Origin: CAXMST01 sp963793415
Lineage (GTDB): Bacteria > Actinomycetota > Thermoleophilia > Solirubrobacterales > 70-9
Length of the DNA: 64,000 bases
Direction: 5' to 3'
Assembly: GCA_963793415.1 (NCBI GenBank)
Contig: CAWCAC010000002.1
Span: 434,001-498,000, forward strand
Shown here: piece by piece, positions 53,967-61,752 of the stretch
Layout: each line of letters begins with the position of its first letter
How positions within the stretch are numbered: position 1 is the first letter of the stretch
Position numbers and translations under genes: made by a program
Notes under the pieces: model-generated
What the model saw: the letters and a program-made list of their open reading frames with translations, nothing else
Told to the model about the DNA's origin: nothing
Database searches by the model: none

Positions 53967-55130
53967 CTAGAGCCCGTAGGTCTTGGAGATGATCTCCCGC
54001 TGGATCTCGTTGGTGCCGGCGTAGATCGGCATCACCAGCGCCGAGCGGACGTGGCGCTCCATGTCGTACTCGGTCGCGTAGCCGTAGCCACCCATCATCT
54101 GCATGCCCTCCAGGGTCACCTTCTTGACCAGCTCGGTGGTCAGCAGCTTCACCATCGAGGCCTCGCGCGGCAGCATCTTCATCGGGTCGGCATCGACCTT
54201 GCGGGCGACGTCGTAGGTGAGCAGGCGGGCCGCCTCGATCTCGGTCGCGAGGTCGGCGATCCGGTGCCGCAGCACCTGGAAGGAGCCGATCGGCCGGCCG
54301 AACTGCTTGCGCTCCTTGATGTAGGCGAGCGTGTCGTCGAAGGCGCGCTGGGCGATGCCGAGCGCGTTCGCGCCGACGATCAGGCGCTCGACGTTGAGGC
54401 CGCTCATCAGTTGCATCCAGCCGCCGCCTACCTCGCCGACGATCGTGCTGTCGTCGAGGTAGCAGTCGGTCAGGAAGACGTCGTTCACCTCCTTGCCGCC
54501 CATCGTCATGATCCCGTTGATCTCGACGCCTTCGGCATCGGTCGGGATCAGGAACATCGTCAGGCCCTCGTGCTTGGAGCCGGAGCTGTCGGTGCGGACG
54601 ATGGTCAGGATCTGATCGGCGACGTGGGCCGCTGAGATCCAGGTCTTCTGGCCGTTGAGGACGTAGCCGCCGTTCGACTTCTCCGCCTTGCAGGAGAGGG
54701 CGCCGACGTCGGATCCGGCCTCGGGCTCGCTCATCGCGATCGCGGAGACGCGCCCCTCGCACATGCCGCCGATCACCTGCTGCTTCTGCTCCTCGGTGCC
54801 GAACTTGTTGACGGCGCCGGCGGTGATCAGGGTGACGGGGTAGCCGGCGATCGGGAGCAGGCCGCGGAAGGCCTCCTCGAGGAACAGACAGGCGTCGACC
54901 ATGCCGCCGCCGGTGCCGCCGTGCTCCTCGGGCACAGAGGCGCCGAGGTAGCCGAGCTCGCCGAGCTTCGTCGAGACGTCGGCGTTGTGCATCTCGGTGT
55001 AGTGGTCGGTCAGGTTCTCGCGCTGCTCCGCGGTCCCGGCCTCGCGCTTGGCGAAGTCGCGGATCGCCTCGACGAAGTCCTGCTGCTCGTCGGTCAGGCC
55101 GCTGACCGGGGAAGTGGTGGTCGTGCTCAT
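53967..55130 (-). CDS. acyl-CoA dehydrogenase (IVD/LCAD type base)
   Basis: A 387-residue flavoenzyme doing the first beta-oxidation step: YLGASVPEEHGGTGGG, IAMSEPEAGSDVGALSCKAE, YVLNGQKTWIS, MMGGYGYATEY and IYAGTNEIQREIISKTYGL. The usual catalytic Glu of the YEGT motif is Ala here; instead GLNVERLIVGA supplies Glu at about residue 248, the position used by isovaleryl- and long-chain enzymes. Ribosome site AAGGAG precedes the ATG. Lies downstream of the TetR gene on the same strand (31-bp gap). Confidence 0.88.
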   Translation of the reverse strand: MSTTTTSPVSGLTDEQQDFVEAIRDFAKREAGTAEQRENLTDHYTEMHNADVSTKLGELGYLGASVPEEHGGTGGGMVDACLFLEEAFRGLLPIAGYPVTLITAGAVNKFGTEEQKQQVIGGMCEGRVSAIAMSEPEAGSDVGALSCKAEKSNGGYVLNGQKTWISAAHVADQILTIVRTDSSGSKHEGLTMFLIPTDAEGVEINGIMTMGGKEVNDVFLTDCYLDDSTIVGEVGGGWMQLMSGLNVERLIVGANALGIAQRAFDDTLAYIKERKQFGRPIGSFQVLRHRIADLATEIEAARLLTYDVARKVDADPMKMLPREASMVKLLTTELVKKVTLEGMQMMGGYGYATEYDMERHVRSALVMPIYAGTNEIQREIISKTYGL

Positions 55131-55161
55131 CTGTGGGTTCGTCTCCTTGCGGGGTGGGTTG

Positions 55162-55881
55162 TCAGTGCTCTGAAGATTCCGGCGCTCGTGGGGGCCCTGA
55201 GGCCGGCGCCGGTGTGGCGTCGCCGTCGGCTGCGACGACGGCTTCGTAGAGGCCCTCGGCCATCCGCGTCGCCGATTCGACCAGGAGCTCGTGCACCTGC
55301 TCGCGGTTGAGCCGCCCGTGGTCGAGCCACTGGACCGTCGCCGCCTCGGCCAGGCCGCCGTAGGCGCGCATCATCGCCAGCCGCTCTGGGGCCACGTCCT
55401 CGATCGGGCCGAGCCCGAGGATCGCGATCATCCGCACGGCGGCGTCCTCGCGCGCCTCCTCGAAGACGGCGGCGATCTCGGGATCGCCGAGGCCCTGGCT
55501 GCGGATCGAGTCGAGCCAAGTGCCGCGGTTGCGCTGCGTCATCCCGAGCCAGGCGTCGATCGCCTCCGAGACGCGCTCGCGGACGCTGGTCCCCGCGACG
55601 TACTCGGGCACGGGCAGCGGCGGCACCCGCACCATCTCGCGGACGACCTCGACGTAGAGGTCGCGCTTGGTCCCGAAGTAGTGGTTGATCAGGCCGCGGG
55701 TGACGCCTGCCTCGGTCGCGATCTCCTCGAGCGAGACGGCCCCGTAGTGGCGCTCGCTGAACAGGCGCCGGCCGGCGTCGAGGATCTGCCGGCGACGCTC
55801 GTCCGGCTCCAGTCGCGATCCGCGCGCGCGGGCGCCGTTTTCGGCTTGGGCAGCGGAGGAGGTGGCGGGGGTGCTCGCCAT
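55162..55881 (-). CDS. TetR family regulator of the beta-oxidation genes
   Basis: A 239-residue regulator: helix-turn-helix RRQILDAGRRLFSERHYGAV-SLEEIATEAGVTRGLINHYFG at residues about 30-70 and a ligand domain with the long helices of the FadR/KstR2-like style. The first gene of the probable operon TetR, acyl-CoA dehydrogenase, esterase. A 19-bp perfect palindrome overlaps its own promoter, so it is likely autorepressed; an acyl-CoA is the obvious inducer class. Confidence 0.85.
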   Translation of the reverse strand: MASTPATSSAAQAENGARARGSRLEPDERRRQILDAGRRLFSERHYGAVSLEEIATEAGVTRGLINHYFGTKRDLYVEVVREMVRVPPLPVPEYVAGTSVRERVSEAIDAWLGMTQRNRGTWLDSIRSQGLGDPEIAAVFEEAREDAAVRMIAILGLGPIEDVAPERLAMMRAYGGLAEAATVQWLDHGRLNREQVHELLVESATRMAEGLYEAVVAADGDATPAPASGPPRAPESSEH

Positions 55882-55905
55882 GACGGACGCTGGACTGTAG
55901 CACCT

Positions 55906-55924
55906 TGTTGGCGGCTCGCCAACA
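55906..55924. promoter_or_regulatory. TetR operator candidate in the promoter of its own operon
   Basis: Palindrome TGTTGGCG-GCT-CGCCAACA (8-bp arms, 3-bp centre). On the minus strand TTGGCG within it serves as -35, followed at 17 bp by TACAGT, 12 nt before the TetR ATG. A dimer bound here would block RNA polymerase. Confidence 0.65.
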
Positions 55925-55951
55925 GCTATTGACGAGCTGCCAAACCGCGAA

Positions 55952-56167
55952 TCAGTCGCCGCGCGGCTCGATCCGCAGGGCTCCGCTCGGGCAGCGTGCG
56001 ACCTGAGCGTCGACCGCCTCCCCGGTGGCGCCGTCCGGCTGGATCCAGGGGCGCTTGTTCGTATCGAAGACCTGCGGCAGCCCCTTCACGCACTCGGCGG
56101 CGTGGACACAGACCTCGGGGTCGAAGGAGACGGTGCGCTCGGCGCCGGCGTAGTCCTTGCGGCTCAC
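55952..56167 (-). CDS. divergent (4Fe-4S) mono-cluster protein (YjdI-like)
   Basis: 71 residues with the Fer4_19 layout: VSFDPEVCVHAAECVKGLPQVFD and VARCPSGALRIEP, i.e. Cys-x4-Cys ... Cys-Pro-Ser-Gly. GTG start overlaps the stop of the GNAT gene (GTGA). In E. coli the pair yjdI-yjdJ has the same composition. Role unknown; possibly electron transfer. Confidence 0.8.
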   Translation of the reverse strand: MSRKDYAGAERTVSFDPEVCVHAAECVKGLPQVFDTNKRPWIQPDGATGEAVDAQVARCPSGALRIEPRGD

Positions 56168-56469
56168 AGGCCGAAGCGCTCCCTCTGGTCGGCCGGCACC
56201 AGATCCAGGTACTCGGGGTGCTTGCCGATCCAGGCCTTGATGAAGGGGCAGAAGGGGAGCACGTCGAGCCCTTCGTCTCGGGCCGCGTCGAGCGCGGCCT
56301 GTGCCAGCTGGGACCCCAGCCCCCGACCCTCGAACTCGTCGTCGACCTCGGTGTGGTTGAAGGCGATCACGCCGGGCCGCTTGCGATAGACGGCGAAGCC
56401 GGCGAGCTCGCCCTCGCTGCGGATCTCGAAACGGTTCAGCTCGGGGTTGTCGGTGACCTCGGTGGCGAT
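56164..56469 (-). CDS. YjdJ-like GNAT acetyltransferase, apparent ATC start
   Basis: 101 residues of the small GNAT type (PF14542-like): VTDNPELNRFEIRSEGELAG, FAVYRKRPGVIAFNHTEVDD, FEGRGLGSQLAQAALDAARD and PFCPFIKAWIGKHPEY. The only NTG before the acetyl-CoA site is GTG at 56370, which would cut off the first two beta strands that the family always has. The codons from 56469 read ATC GCC ACC GAG and lie exactly 6 nt behind a TAGGAT box (56481-56476). Translation from that ATC gives a normal family length. Coupled to the ferredoxin-like gene by GTGA overlap. Confidence 0.78.
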   Translation of the reverse strand: MATEVTDNPELNRFEIRSEGELAGFAVYRKRPGVIAFNHTEVDDEFEGRGLGSQLAQAALDAARDEGLDVLPFCPFIKAWIGKHPEYLDLVPADQRERFGL

Positions 56470-56545
56470 CGCCGGATCCTACGCAAGGCCCGCGGACGCA
56501 TATCTTCATGCCCGGGTCCGCGATCAAGGGGAAGCTCCGGGCCGG

Positions 56546-56571
56546 GTTGCAGGGACCGTTTGCAGTGAGGG
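56546..56571 (+). repeat. outer inverted repeat, left arm
   Basis: The 26-nt arm starts GTTGCAGGGACC and ends GTTTGCAGTGAGGG. Its exact reverse complement occurs at 56823-56858, interrupted there by 10 extra bases. Confidence 0.65.
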
Positions 56572-56662
56572 TGAGGTGGCTTGGCGGGTCGGGCCGGGGT
56601 GCCGAGGCCCGGAGTTGGTCACGGACCAGGGTGAGGGCTCGATCGGCGACGAGAAGCGGAAA

Positions 56663-56681
56663 GGGACGAACTATTCGTCCC
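56663..56681. promoter_or_regulatory. GGGACGAA-CTA-TTCGTCCC palindrome
   Basis: Perfect 8-bp arms with a 3-bp centre, a typical operator shape. The core GAACTATTC recurs in reverse orientation 50 bp further on. About 315 bp before the decarboxylase ATG. Confidence 0.5.
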
Positions 56682-56822
56682 AATCCTCCCCTCGTCCAAC
56701 GAGGTGCCGAAAGGCAGGAATAGTTCCGGCCGATCGTCCCCTCGTCTCGGCCTCACCGAGAAGTCACACCGATCCCACACGCACTCCTACGCCGGAGTGA
56801 CCAACCCCACCCCGAACTCCTT

Positions 56823-56858
56823 CCCTCACTGCAAACGGACACGCCCGGTCCCTGCAAC
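56823..56858 (-). repeat. outer inverted repeat, right arm
   Basis: The 36-nt partner of 56546-56571: CCCTCACTGCAAAC, ten extra bases in the middle, then GGTCCCTGCAAC. 140 bp before the decarboxylase ATG. Confidence 0.65.
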
Positions 56859-56997
56859 GCACACCCGCGCTGACAACCCAACCACCCCTAGGCCCGGACA
56901 TCCGCCCTCCCAACCCGTCCCCACCTCGGATAGCCTCAGCCGCCCAGGCACGGAGCCGGGGCGGAGGCCTGGCTTCCGGGAGACGAGGAGGAGTGGG

Positions 56998-58608
56998 ATG
57001 AGCACCGTTCGCGAGGCCACGTTTGAGCTGTGGCGCAAGCATGGGATGACGACGATGTTCGGCAACCCGGGCTCGACCGAGCTGCCGATGCTCGCCGACT
57101 TCCCCGACGACTTCCGCTACGTGCTCGGCCTGCAGGAGGCGGTCGCGGTCGGCATGGCCGACGGCTTCGCCCAGGCCTCCGGCACGGTCGGCCACGTCAA
57201 CCTCCACACCGCCCCCGGCGTCGGCAACGGCATGGGCGCGATCTTCAACGCCCAGGCGAACCACACGCCGCTGCTGGTCACCGCCGGCCAGCAGGTCCGG
57301 CCGGTGATCACGATGCAGGCCAACCTGACCAACCGCGAGGCGACGCGGATGCCGCACCCGCTCGTCAAGTGGAGCTTCGAGCCTTCCCGGGCCGAGGACG
57401 TGCCCGCCGCGATCGGCCGCGCGATCCACACCGCGGCGCTCGCCCCGAAGGGCCCGGCCTTCGTCTCGATCCCGATGGACGACTGGACCGTCGAGGCGCC
57501 CGACGACTCGACCACCCACGCGATCGCCCGTGAGATCAGCGGCCGCGCCGGCGCCGACCCGGCCGCCGTCGCCAAGCTGGCGGAGCGGCTCGCGGCGGCG
57601 AGCAACCCCGTCCTCGTCGCCGGCCCCGACATCGACGCCTCCGGCGGCTGGGACGATGCCGTCGCCCTCGCCGAGGGCCAGAACATTGCGGTCTGGGCGA
57701 TCCCGGCGACCGGTGGCGGCCGGCTCGGCTTCCCCGAGAACCATCCACTCTTCCAGGGCACGCTGCCCCCCGCGATCGCGCCTGTCGCGGAGATGCTCGC
57801 GCCCTACGACCTGGTCCTCGTCGCCGGGGCCTCGGTCTTCGCTTACTACCCCTACATCGCCGGCGACCTGCTCCCGGCCGGCGCTGAGCTCGTTGCCCTC
57901 ACCTCCGATCCCGACGAGGCGGCGCGGGCGCCGATGGGCGAGGCGATCATCGGCGACGTCGGCCTGACCCTGGCGGCGCTCAACGCCGCCCTCGGCGGCG
58001 AGGCCAGCTCTCGTCAGGCGCCGCCGGAGCGTGACGGCCCGCTCGACGCCCCCGACATGGGTGAAGGGCCGATCAGCGGCACCGAGGCAATGAAGGTGCT
58101 CGGTTCCGTCTTTCCCGAGGACGGGATCGTCGTCCTCGAGGCGCCCTCGAGCACGCTCGCGCTGCGCAACCAGCTGCGCCTGTCACGCCCGGGCTCGTAC
58201 TACTTCGGCGCCGGCGGCGGGCTCGGCTTCGGCCTCTCGGCCGCGGTCGGGGTCCAGCTCGCCCAGCCCGACCGGCCGGTCGTCTGCGTCGTCGGCGAGG
58301 GCTCGGCCCAGTACGCGATCACCGCCTTCTGGTCGGCGGTCGCCTACCGGACGCCGGTCACCTTCCTCGTGCTCCGCAACTCCGAGTACTCGATCCTCAA
58401 GTGGTTCTCGCTCGCCGAGGGCGTCGAGAACGCCCCCGGGCTCGACCTGCCCGCCCTCGATGTTGCCGCCGTCGCTGCCGGCTACGGCGTTCCCTCGCGC
58501 AAGGTCGAGGGCGCCGAGGATCTGGAGGCGGCGCTGCGCGAGGCGATCGGAAGCGACGGGCCGAGCCTGGTCGAGGTCGGCGTCGCGCCCGGCATGTGGC
58601 TGGGCTGA
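56998..58608 (+). CDS. mdlC: benzoylformate decarboxylase-like ThDP enzyme
   Basis: A 536-residue thiamine-diphosphate enzyme. Numbering coincides with the Pseudomonas putida benzoylformate decarboxylase: Ser26 in FGNPGSTELP, Glu47 in GLQEAVAVG and His70 in VNLHTAPG. The ThDP-binding GEGSAQYAITAFWSAV and metal-site NSEY are present near residues 430-465. The second catalytic His (281 in P. putida, YHQY context) is Tyr here (FAYYPY). So the reaction is a 2-keto-acid decarboxylation but the substrate may differ. Start has GAGGAGG ribosome site; followed after 22 bp by a 2-hydroxyacid dehydrogenase gene, which would supply the keto acid (mandelate to benzoylformate style). Confidence 0.8.
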   Translation: MSTVREATFELWRKHGMTTMFGNPGSTELPMLADFPDDFRYVLGLQEAVAVGMADGFAQASGTVGHVNLHTAPGVGNGMGAIFNAQANHTPLLVTAGQQVRPVITMQANLTNREATRMPHPLVKWSFEPSRAEDVPAAIGRAIHTAALAPKGPAFVSIPMDDWTVEAPDDSTTHAIAREISGRAGADPAAVAKLAERLAAASNPVLVAGPDIDASGGWDDAVALAEGQNIAVWAIPATGGGRLGFPENHPLFQGTLPPAIAPVAEMLAPYDLVLVAGASVFAYYPYIAGDLLPAGAELVALTSDPDEAARAPMGEAIIGDVGLTLAALNAALGGEASSRQAPPERDGPLDAPDMGEGPISGTEAMKVLGSVFPEDGIVVLEAPSSTLALRNQLRLSRPGSYYFGAGGGLGFGLSAAVGVQLAQPDRPVVCVVGEGSAQYAITAFWSAVAYRTPVTFLVLRNSEYSILKWFSLAEGVENAPGLDLPALDVAAVAAGYGVPSRKVEGAEDLEAALREAIGSDGPSLVEVGVAPGMWLG

Positions 58609-58630
58609 GCGGACTGCGGGGGGCGAGCGC

Positions 58631-61615
58631 GTGAATCCCGCAACCGCGACCGCCGCAACGGCCGATGGGGCGATGGGGCGCCGCGAGCGCAGGCTGGCCG
58701 AGGCGATCAAGCCGGCCCCGCTGTCCGGCGGCCCCGCCGCCGATCGCGCCCCGGACTGGGTCGCCTCAGGCACACCGGAGCCACTGCGCGGCGACCTGAT
58801 CTCGCTGCTCGGCGAAGAGCAGGTCCTCCACCGGGCCAGCGACCTCGTCCGCTATGCCTCCGACGCGAGCCCTTACCGCGTCTTTCCGAAGGTCGTCGTC
58901 CGGCCCCGCAGCGAGATCGAGGTCGCGCGGCTGATGGCCTACTCGCGCGAGCGCCGGATCCCGCTCGTCTTCCGCGCCGGCGGCACCAGCCTCAACGGCC
59001 AGGGCCAGGGCGACGGGATCCTCGTCGACGCGCGCCACAACTGGCGCGGAGTCGAGGTGCTCGAGGACGGCACCGCCGCCCGGATCCGGCCCGGCACGAT
59101 TCTCGGCCACGTCAACCGCGTCCTCGCTCCCTACGGGACCAAGCTCGGGCCCGATCCAGCCAGCACCGACATCGCGACGCTGGGCGGCGTCCTCGCCAAC
59201 AACTCCGGCGGGATGCGCTGCGGGATCACCAAGGACACCTACTCGACGCTGCGCTCGCTGCGCTTCGTGCTGCCGTCGGGAACGGCGGTCGACACGACCG
59301 ACCCCGACGCGGGCGAGCGTTTCGCCCGCGAGGAGCCGGAGCTCGCCGCGGGCCTCGAGCGGATCCGCGATGAGATCCGCGGCGACGGCGACCTGCGCGA
59401 GTTGGTCAGGCGCAAGTTCTCGATCAAGAACACGACCGGCTACCGGCTCTGTGCCTTTCTCGACGCCGACGAGCCGCTGGAGATCTTCCAGCGGCTGCTG
59501 GTCGGCAGCGAGGGCACGCTCGCCTTCGTCTCCGAGGCGACACTGGAGACGGTGCCGCGGCCGCAGGTGACGACGACCGCCTGGGTCCACTTCGCCGGGA
59601 TCGAGGAGGCGACCGCGCCGGTCGGCGAGCTCGTCGCCGCCGGGGCGACCGCGGTCGAGCTGATGGTGGCGCCGGCGCTGCTCGTCGCCGCGCATTCGAT
59701 CCCCGGCACCCCTGAGTACTGGAAGGAGCTCGATCACACCACGGCCGTGCTGCTGCTCGAGTTCGGCGCCGACGACGCCGACGGGCTCGCCCAGGCCCAG
59801 GCCCGCGCCGACGAGGTGCTCGAGGGCTACGACGTGACGCGCCCGGTCGAGTGGGAGCTGGAGCCGGAGACGATCGAGATCTCGTGGAAGGTTCGCGAGG
59901 GCATGCACGGCCTCGTCGGCCGGCTGCGCGCGCCCGGCACGGCCCTGATCGTCGAGGACGTCTGCGTGCCGCCGGCGCGGATCGCCGAGTGCGCGGTCGA
60001 GCTCCAGGGGCTGCTCGGCGAGCACGGCTTCCTCACGGGGGTTGCCGGCCACGCATCGGCGGGGAACCTGCACTTCATGCTGACCCCGGACTTCGCCAAG
60101 GCCGAGGACCTCGAGCGCTACGAGAGCTTCATGTCGAAGCTGGTCGAGATGATCGTCGAGCGCTACGACGGGTCGCTCAAGGCCGAGCACGGGACCGGGG
60201 TCAACATGGCGCCGTTCGTCGAGCTCGAGTGGGGCGCGCGGGCGACCGAGCTGATGTGGGAGATCAAGGCGCTCGCCGACCCCGACTGCCTGCTCGGCCC
60301 AGGCGTCGTTCTCAACCGCGATCCGGGCTGTCACCTGCAGAACCTGAAGACGACGCCGGAGGTCGAGGAGTCGGTCACGGCCTGCGTCGAGTGCGGCTTC
60401 TGCGAGCCGGTCTGCCCGAGCCGCGACCTGACCACGACGCCACGCCAGCGGATCGTGCTGCGCCGCGAGATGGCGCGGCAGCCGGCGGGCTCGCCGGTGT
60501 TGGACGCGCTCGCATCGGAGTTCGTCTACGACGGCTTGGATACCTGCGCCGTCGACGGGAGCTGCGCGCTTGCTTGCCCGCTCGGGATCGACACCGGGGC
60601 TCTGGTCAAGGAGCTGCGAGGCGCCGCCCACGGGCCGCGCGCGAGCCGCGCCGCCGAACACGTAGCCGACCGCTGGAAGCTGGTCGAGGTCGGCGCCCGC
60701 GCCGGTCTGCGGGCCGGTGCCGCCGCGAGCGAACGGCTCGGTCCGGTCCGGCTCGTCAAGAGCACCGCCAAGGTGCGCTCGCTCGCCGGCGCCGAGGCGG
60801 TCCCGGCATGGGTAGAGCCGATGCCCGCCGCCGCCGACGGCCCGTTGCCGCCGACCCGGCGCGAGGGCGCGGCCGCCGTCTACATGCCCGCCTGCATCAA
60901 CCGGATCTTCGGCCCGGCGGGGGGCATGAGCCTTCCCGCGGCCCTCGTCGCCGTCTCCGAGCGGGCCGGGATGCCGGTCTGGATCCCCGGCGACGTCGCC
61001 GGCAGCTGCTGCGGCACGCCGCAGAGCTCGAAGGGCTTCGCCTCCGCACACGCGCGCCGCGCGAACGAGACGGCCGAGCAGCTCTGGCTCTGGAGCGGGG
61101 AGGGGGCACTGCCGGTCGTCTGCGACGCCACGTCCTGCACGCACGGCCTGATCGAGGCGGCGGACGTGCTCAGCGACGCCAACCGCGAGCGGCACGCAAA
61201 GCTGGAGATCATCGACTCGATCGAGTGGGCCCGGCGCCTGCTCGCCGCGCAGGGCTCCGACGGCGGGCCGGCGCTGAAGGTGTCCGAGCCGCTCGGTGCC
61301 GTCACCGTGCATCCGACCTGTTCCTCGCGCAAGCTCGGCCTCGACCGCGCCCTCGCCGAGGTCGCCGGGGCGCTCGCATCGGAGGTCCGGGTCCCGCCGT
61401 CGGCCGGCTGCTGCGGCTTCGCCGGCGATCGCGGCTTCCTGCATCCGGAGCTGACCGCATCGGCGCTGGCACCGGAGGCGGCCGAGGTGGCGGCGGCCGC
61501 CGACAGTGACGCCTACGTCTGCGGCAACCGCACCTGCGAGATCGGCCTGCGCCGCGAGACCGGCCACGACTACGAGTCGATCATCCACGTGCTCGAGCAG
61601 CAGACACGATCGTGA
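58631..61615 (+). CDS. FAD and Fe-S 2-hydroxyacid dehydrogenase (GlcD-GlpC fusion)
   Basis: A 994-residue fusion. FAD-binding type 4 domain at about residues 70-250 (VVVRPRSEIEVARLMAYSRE, FRAGGTSLNGQGQGDG, IATLGGVLANNSGGMRCG), FAD-oxidase C-terminal domain to about 560 (VEDVCVPPARIAE, GHASAGNLHFML, KAEHGTGVNMAPFVE), 4Fe-4S ferredoxin domain at about 586 (CVECGFCEPVCPSRD; CAVDGSCALACPLGIDTG) and two cysteine-rich CCG domains at the end (GSCCGTPQSSKG, GCCGFAGDRGF). This is the layout of D-lactate, D-2-hydroxyglutarate or glycolate dehydrogenases that pass electrons to the quinone pool. GTG 58631 follows GGGGGGCGAGCGC; an ATG 15 codons later is possible. Likely coexpressed with the decarboxylase upstream. 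Confidence 0.87.
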   Translation: MNPATATAATADGAMGRRERRLAEAIKPAPLSGGPAADRAPDWVASGTPEPLRGDLISLLGEEQVLHRASDLVRYASDASPYRVFPKVVVRPRSEIEVARLMAYSRERRIPLVFRAGGTSLNGQGQGDGILVDARHNWRGVEVLEDGTAARIRPGTILGHVNRVLAPYGTKLGPDPASTDIATLGGVLANNSGGMRCGITKDTYSTLRSLRFVLPSGTAVDTTDPDAGERFAREEPELAAGLERIRDEIRGDGDLRELVRRKFSIKNTTGYRLCAFLDADEPLEIFQRLLVGSEGTLAFVSEATLETVPRPQVTTTAWVHFAGIEEATAPVGELVAAGATAVELMVAPALLVAAHSIPGTPEYWKELDHTTAVLLLEFGADDADGLAQAQARADEVLEGYDVTRPVEWELEPETIEISWKVREGMHGLVGRLRAPGTALIVEDVCVPPARIAECAVELQGLLGEHGFLTGVAGHASAGNLHFMLTPDFAKAEDLERYESFMSKLVEMIVERYDGSLKAEHGTGVNMAPFVELEWGARATELMWEIKALADPDCLLGPGVVLNRDPGCHLQNLKTTPEVEESVTACVECGFCEPVCPSRDLTTTPRQRIVLRREMARQPAGSPVLDALASEFVYDGLDTCAVDGSCALACPLGIDTGALVKELRGAAHGPRASRAAEHVADRWKLVEVGARAGLRAGAAASERLGPVRLVKSTAKVRSLAGAEAVPAWVEPMPAAADGPLPPTRREGAAAVYMPACINRIFGPAGGMSLPAALVAVSERAGMPVWIPGDVAGSCCGTPQSSKGFASAHARRANETAEQLWLWSGEGALPVVCDATSCTHGLIEAADVLSDANRERHAKLEIIDSIEWARRLLAAQGSDGGPALKVSEPLGAVTVHPTCSSRKLGLDRALAEVAGALASEVRVPPSAGCCGFAGDRGFLHPELTASALAPEAAEVAAAADSDAYVCGNRTCEIGLRRETGHDYESIIHVLEQQTRS

Positions 61616-61752
61616 TCGCCGCGGCGGGCGTCCTCTGACGCGGCGCCTGAGCGCACCCGCACCGGGCTCATGTGGCTCCGCCACACAGCGCCCGTTGCGT
61701 GCACGCTCAGGCTTGGTCAGAGAACGCCCTTCGCGAGACTAGACTCAGCCGC

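Larger units (their letters stand above)
56470..56997. other. 528-bp non-coding region with nested inverted repeats
   Basis: No credible gene in either strand. It separates the GNAT gene from the decarboxylase gene and should hold both promoters. Three nested pairs are visible: an outer pair (56546-56571 versus 56823-56858), an inner pair GAACTATTC / GAATAGTTC (56668-56676 and 56718-56726), and the same short blocks GTTGGTCAC and GATCGG in matching inverted order between them, all roughly symmetric about position 56697. Confidence 0.5.

Noticed and set aside
58766..61684. 972-codon open frame on the minus strand
   Set aside because: It is antisense to the FAD/Fe-S dehydrogenase and arises from the rarity of stops in very G+C-rich codons; its product is low-complexity Arg/Asp/Gly without any domain.
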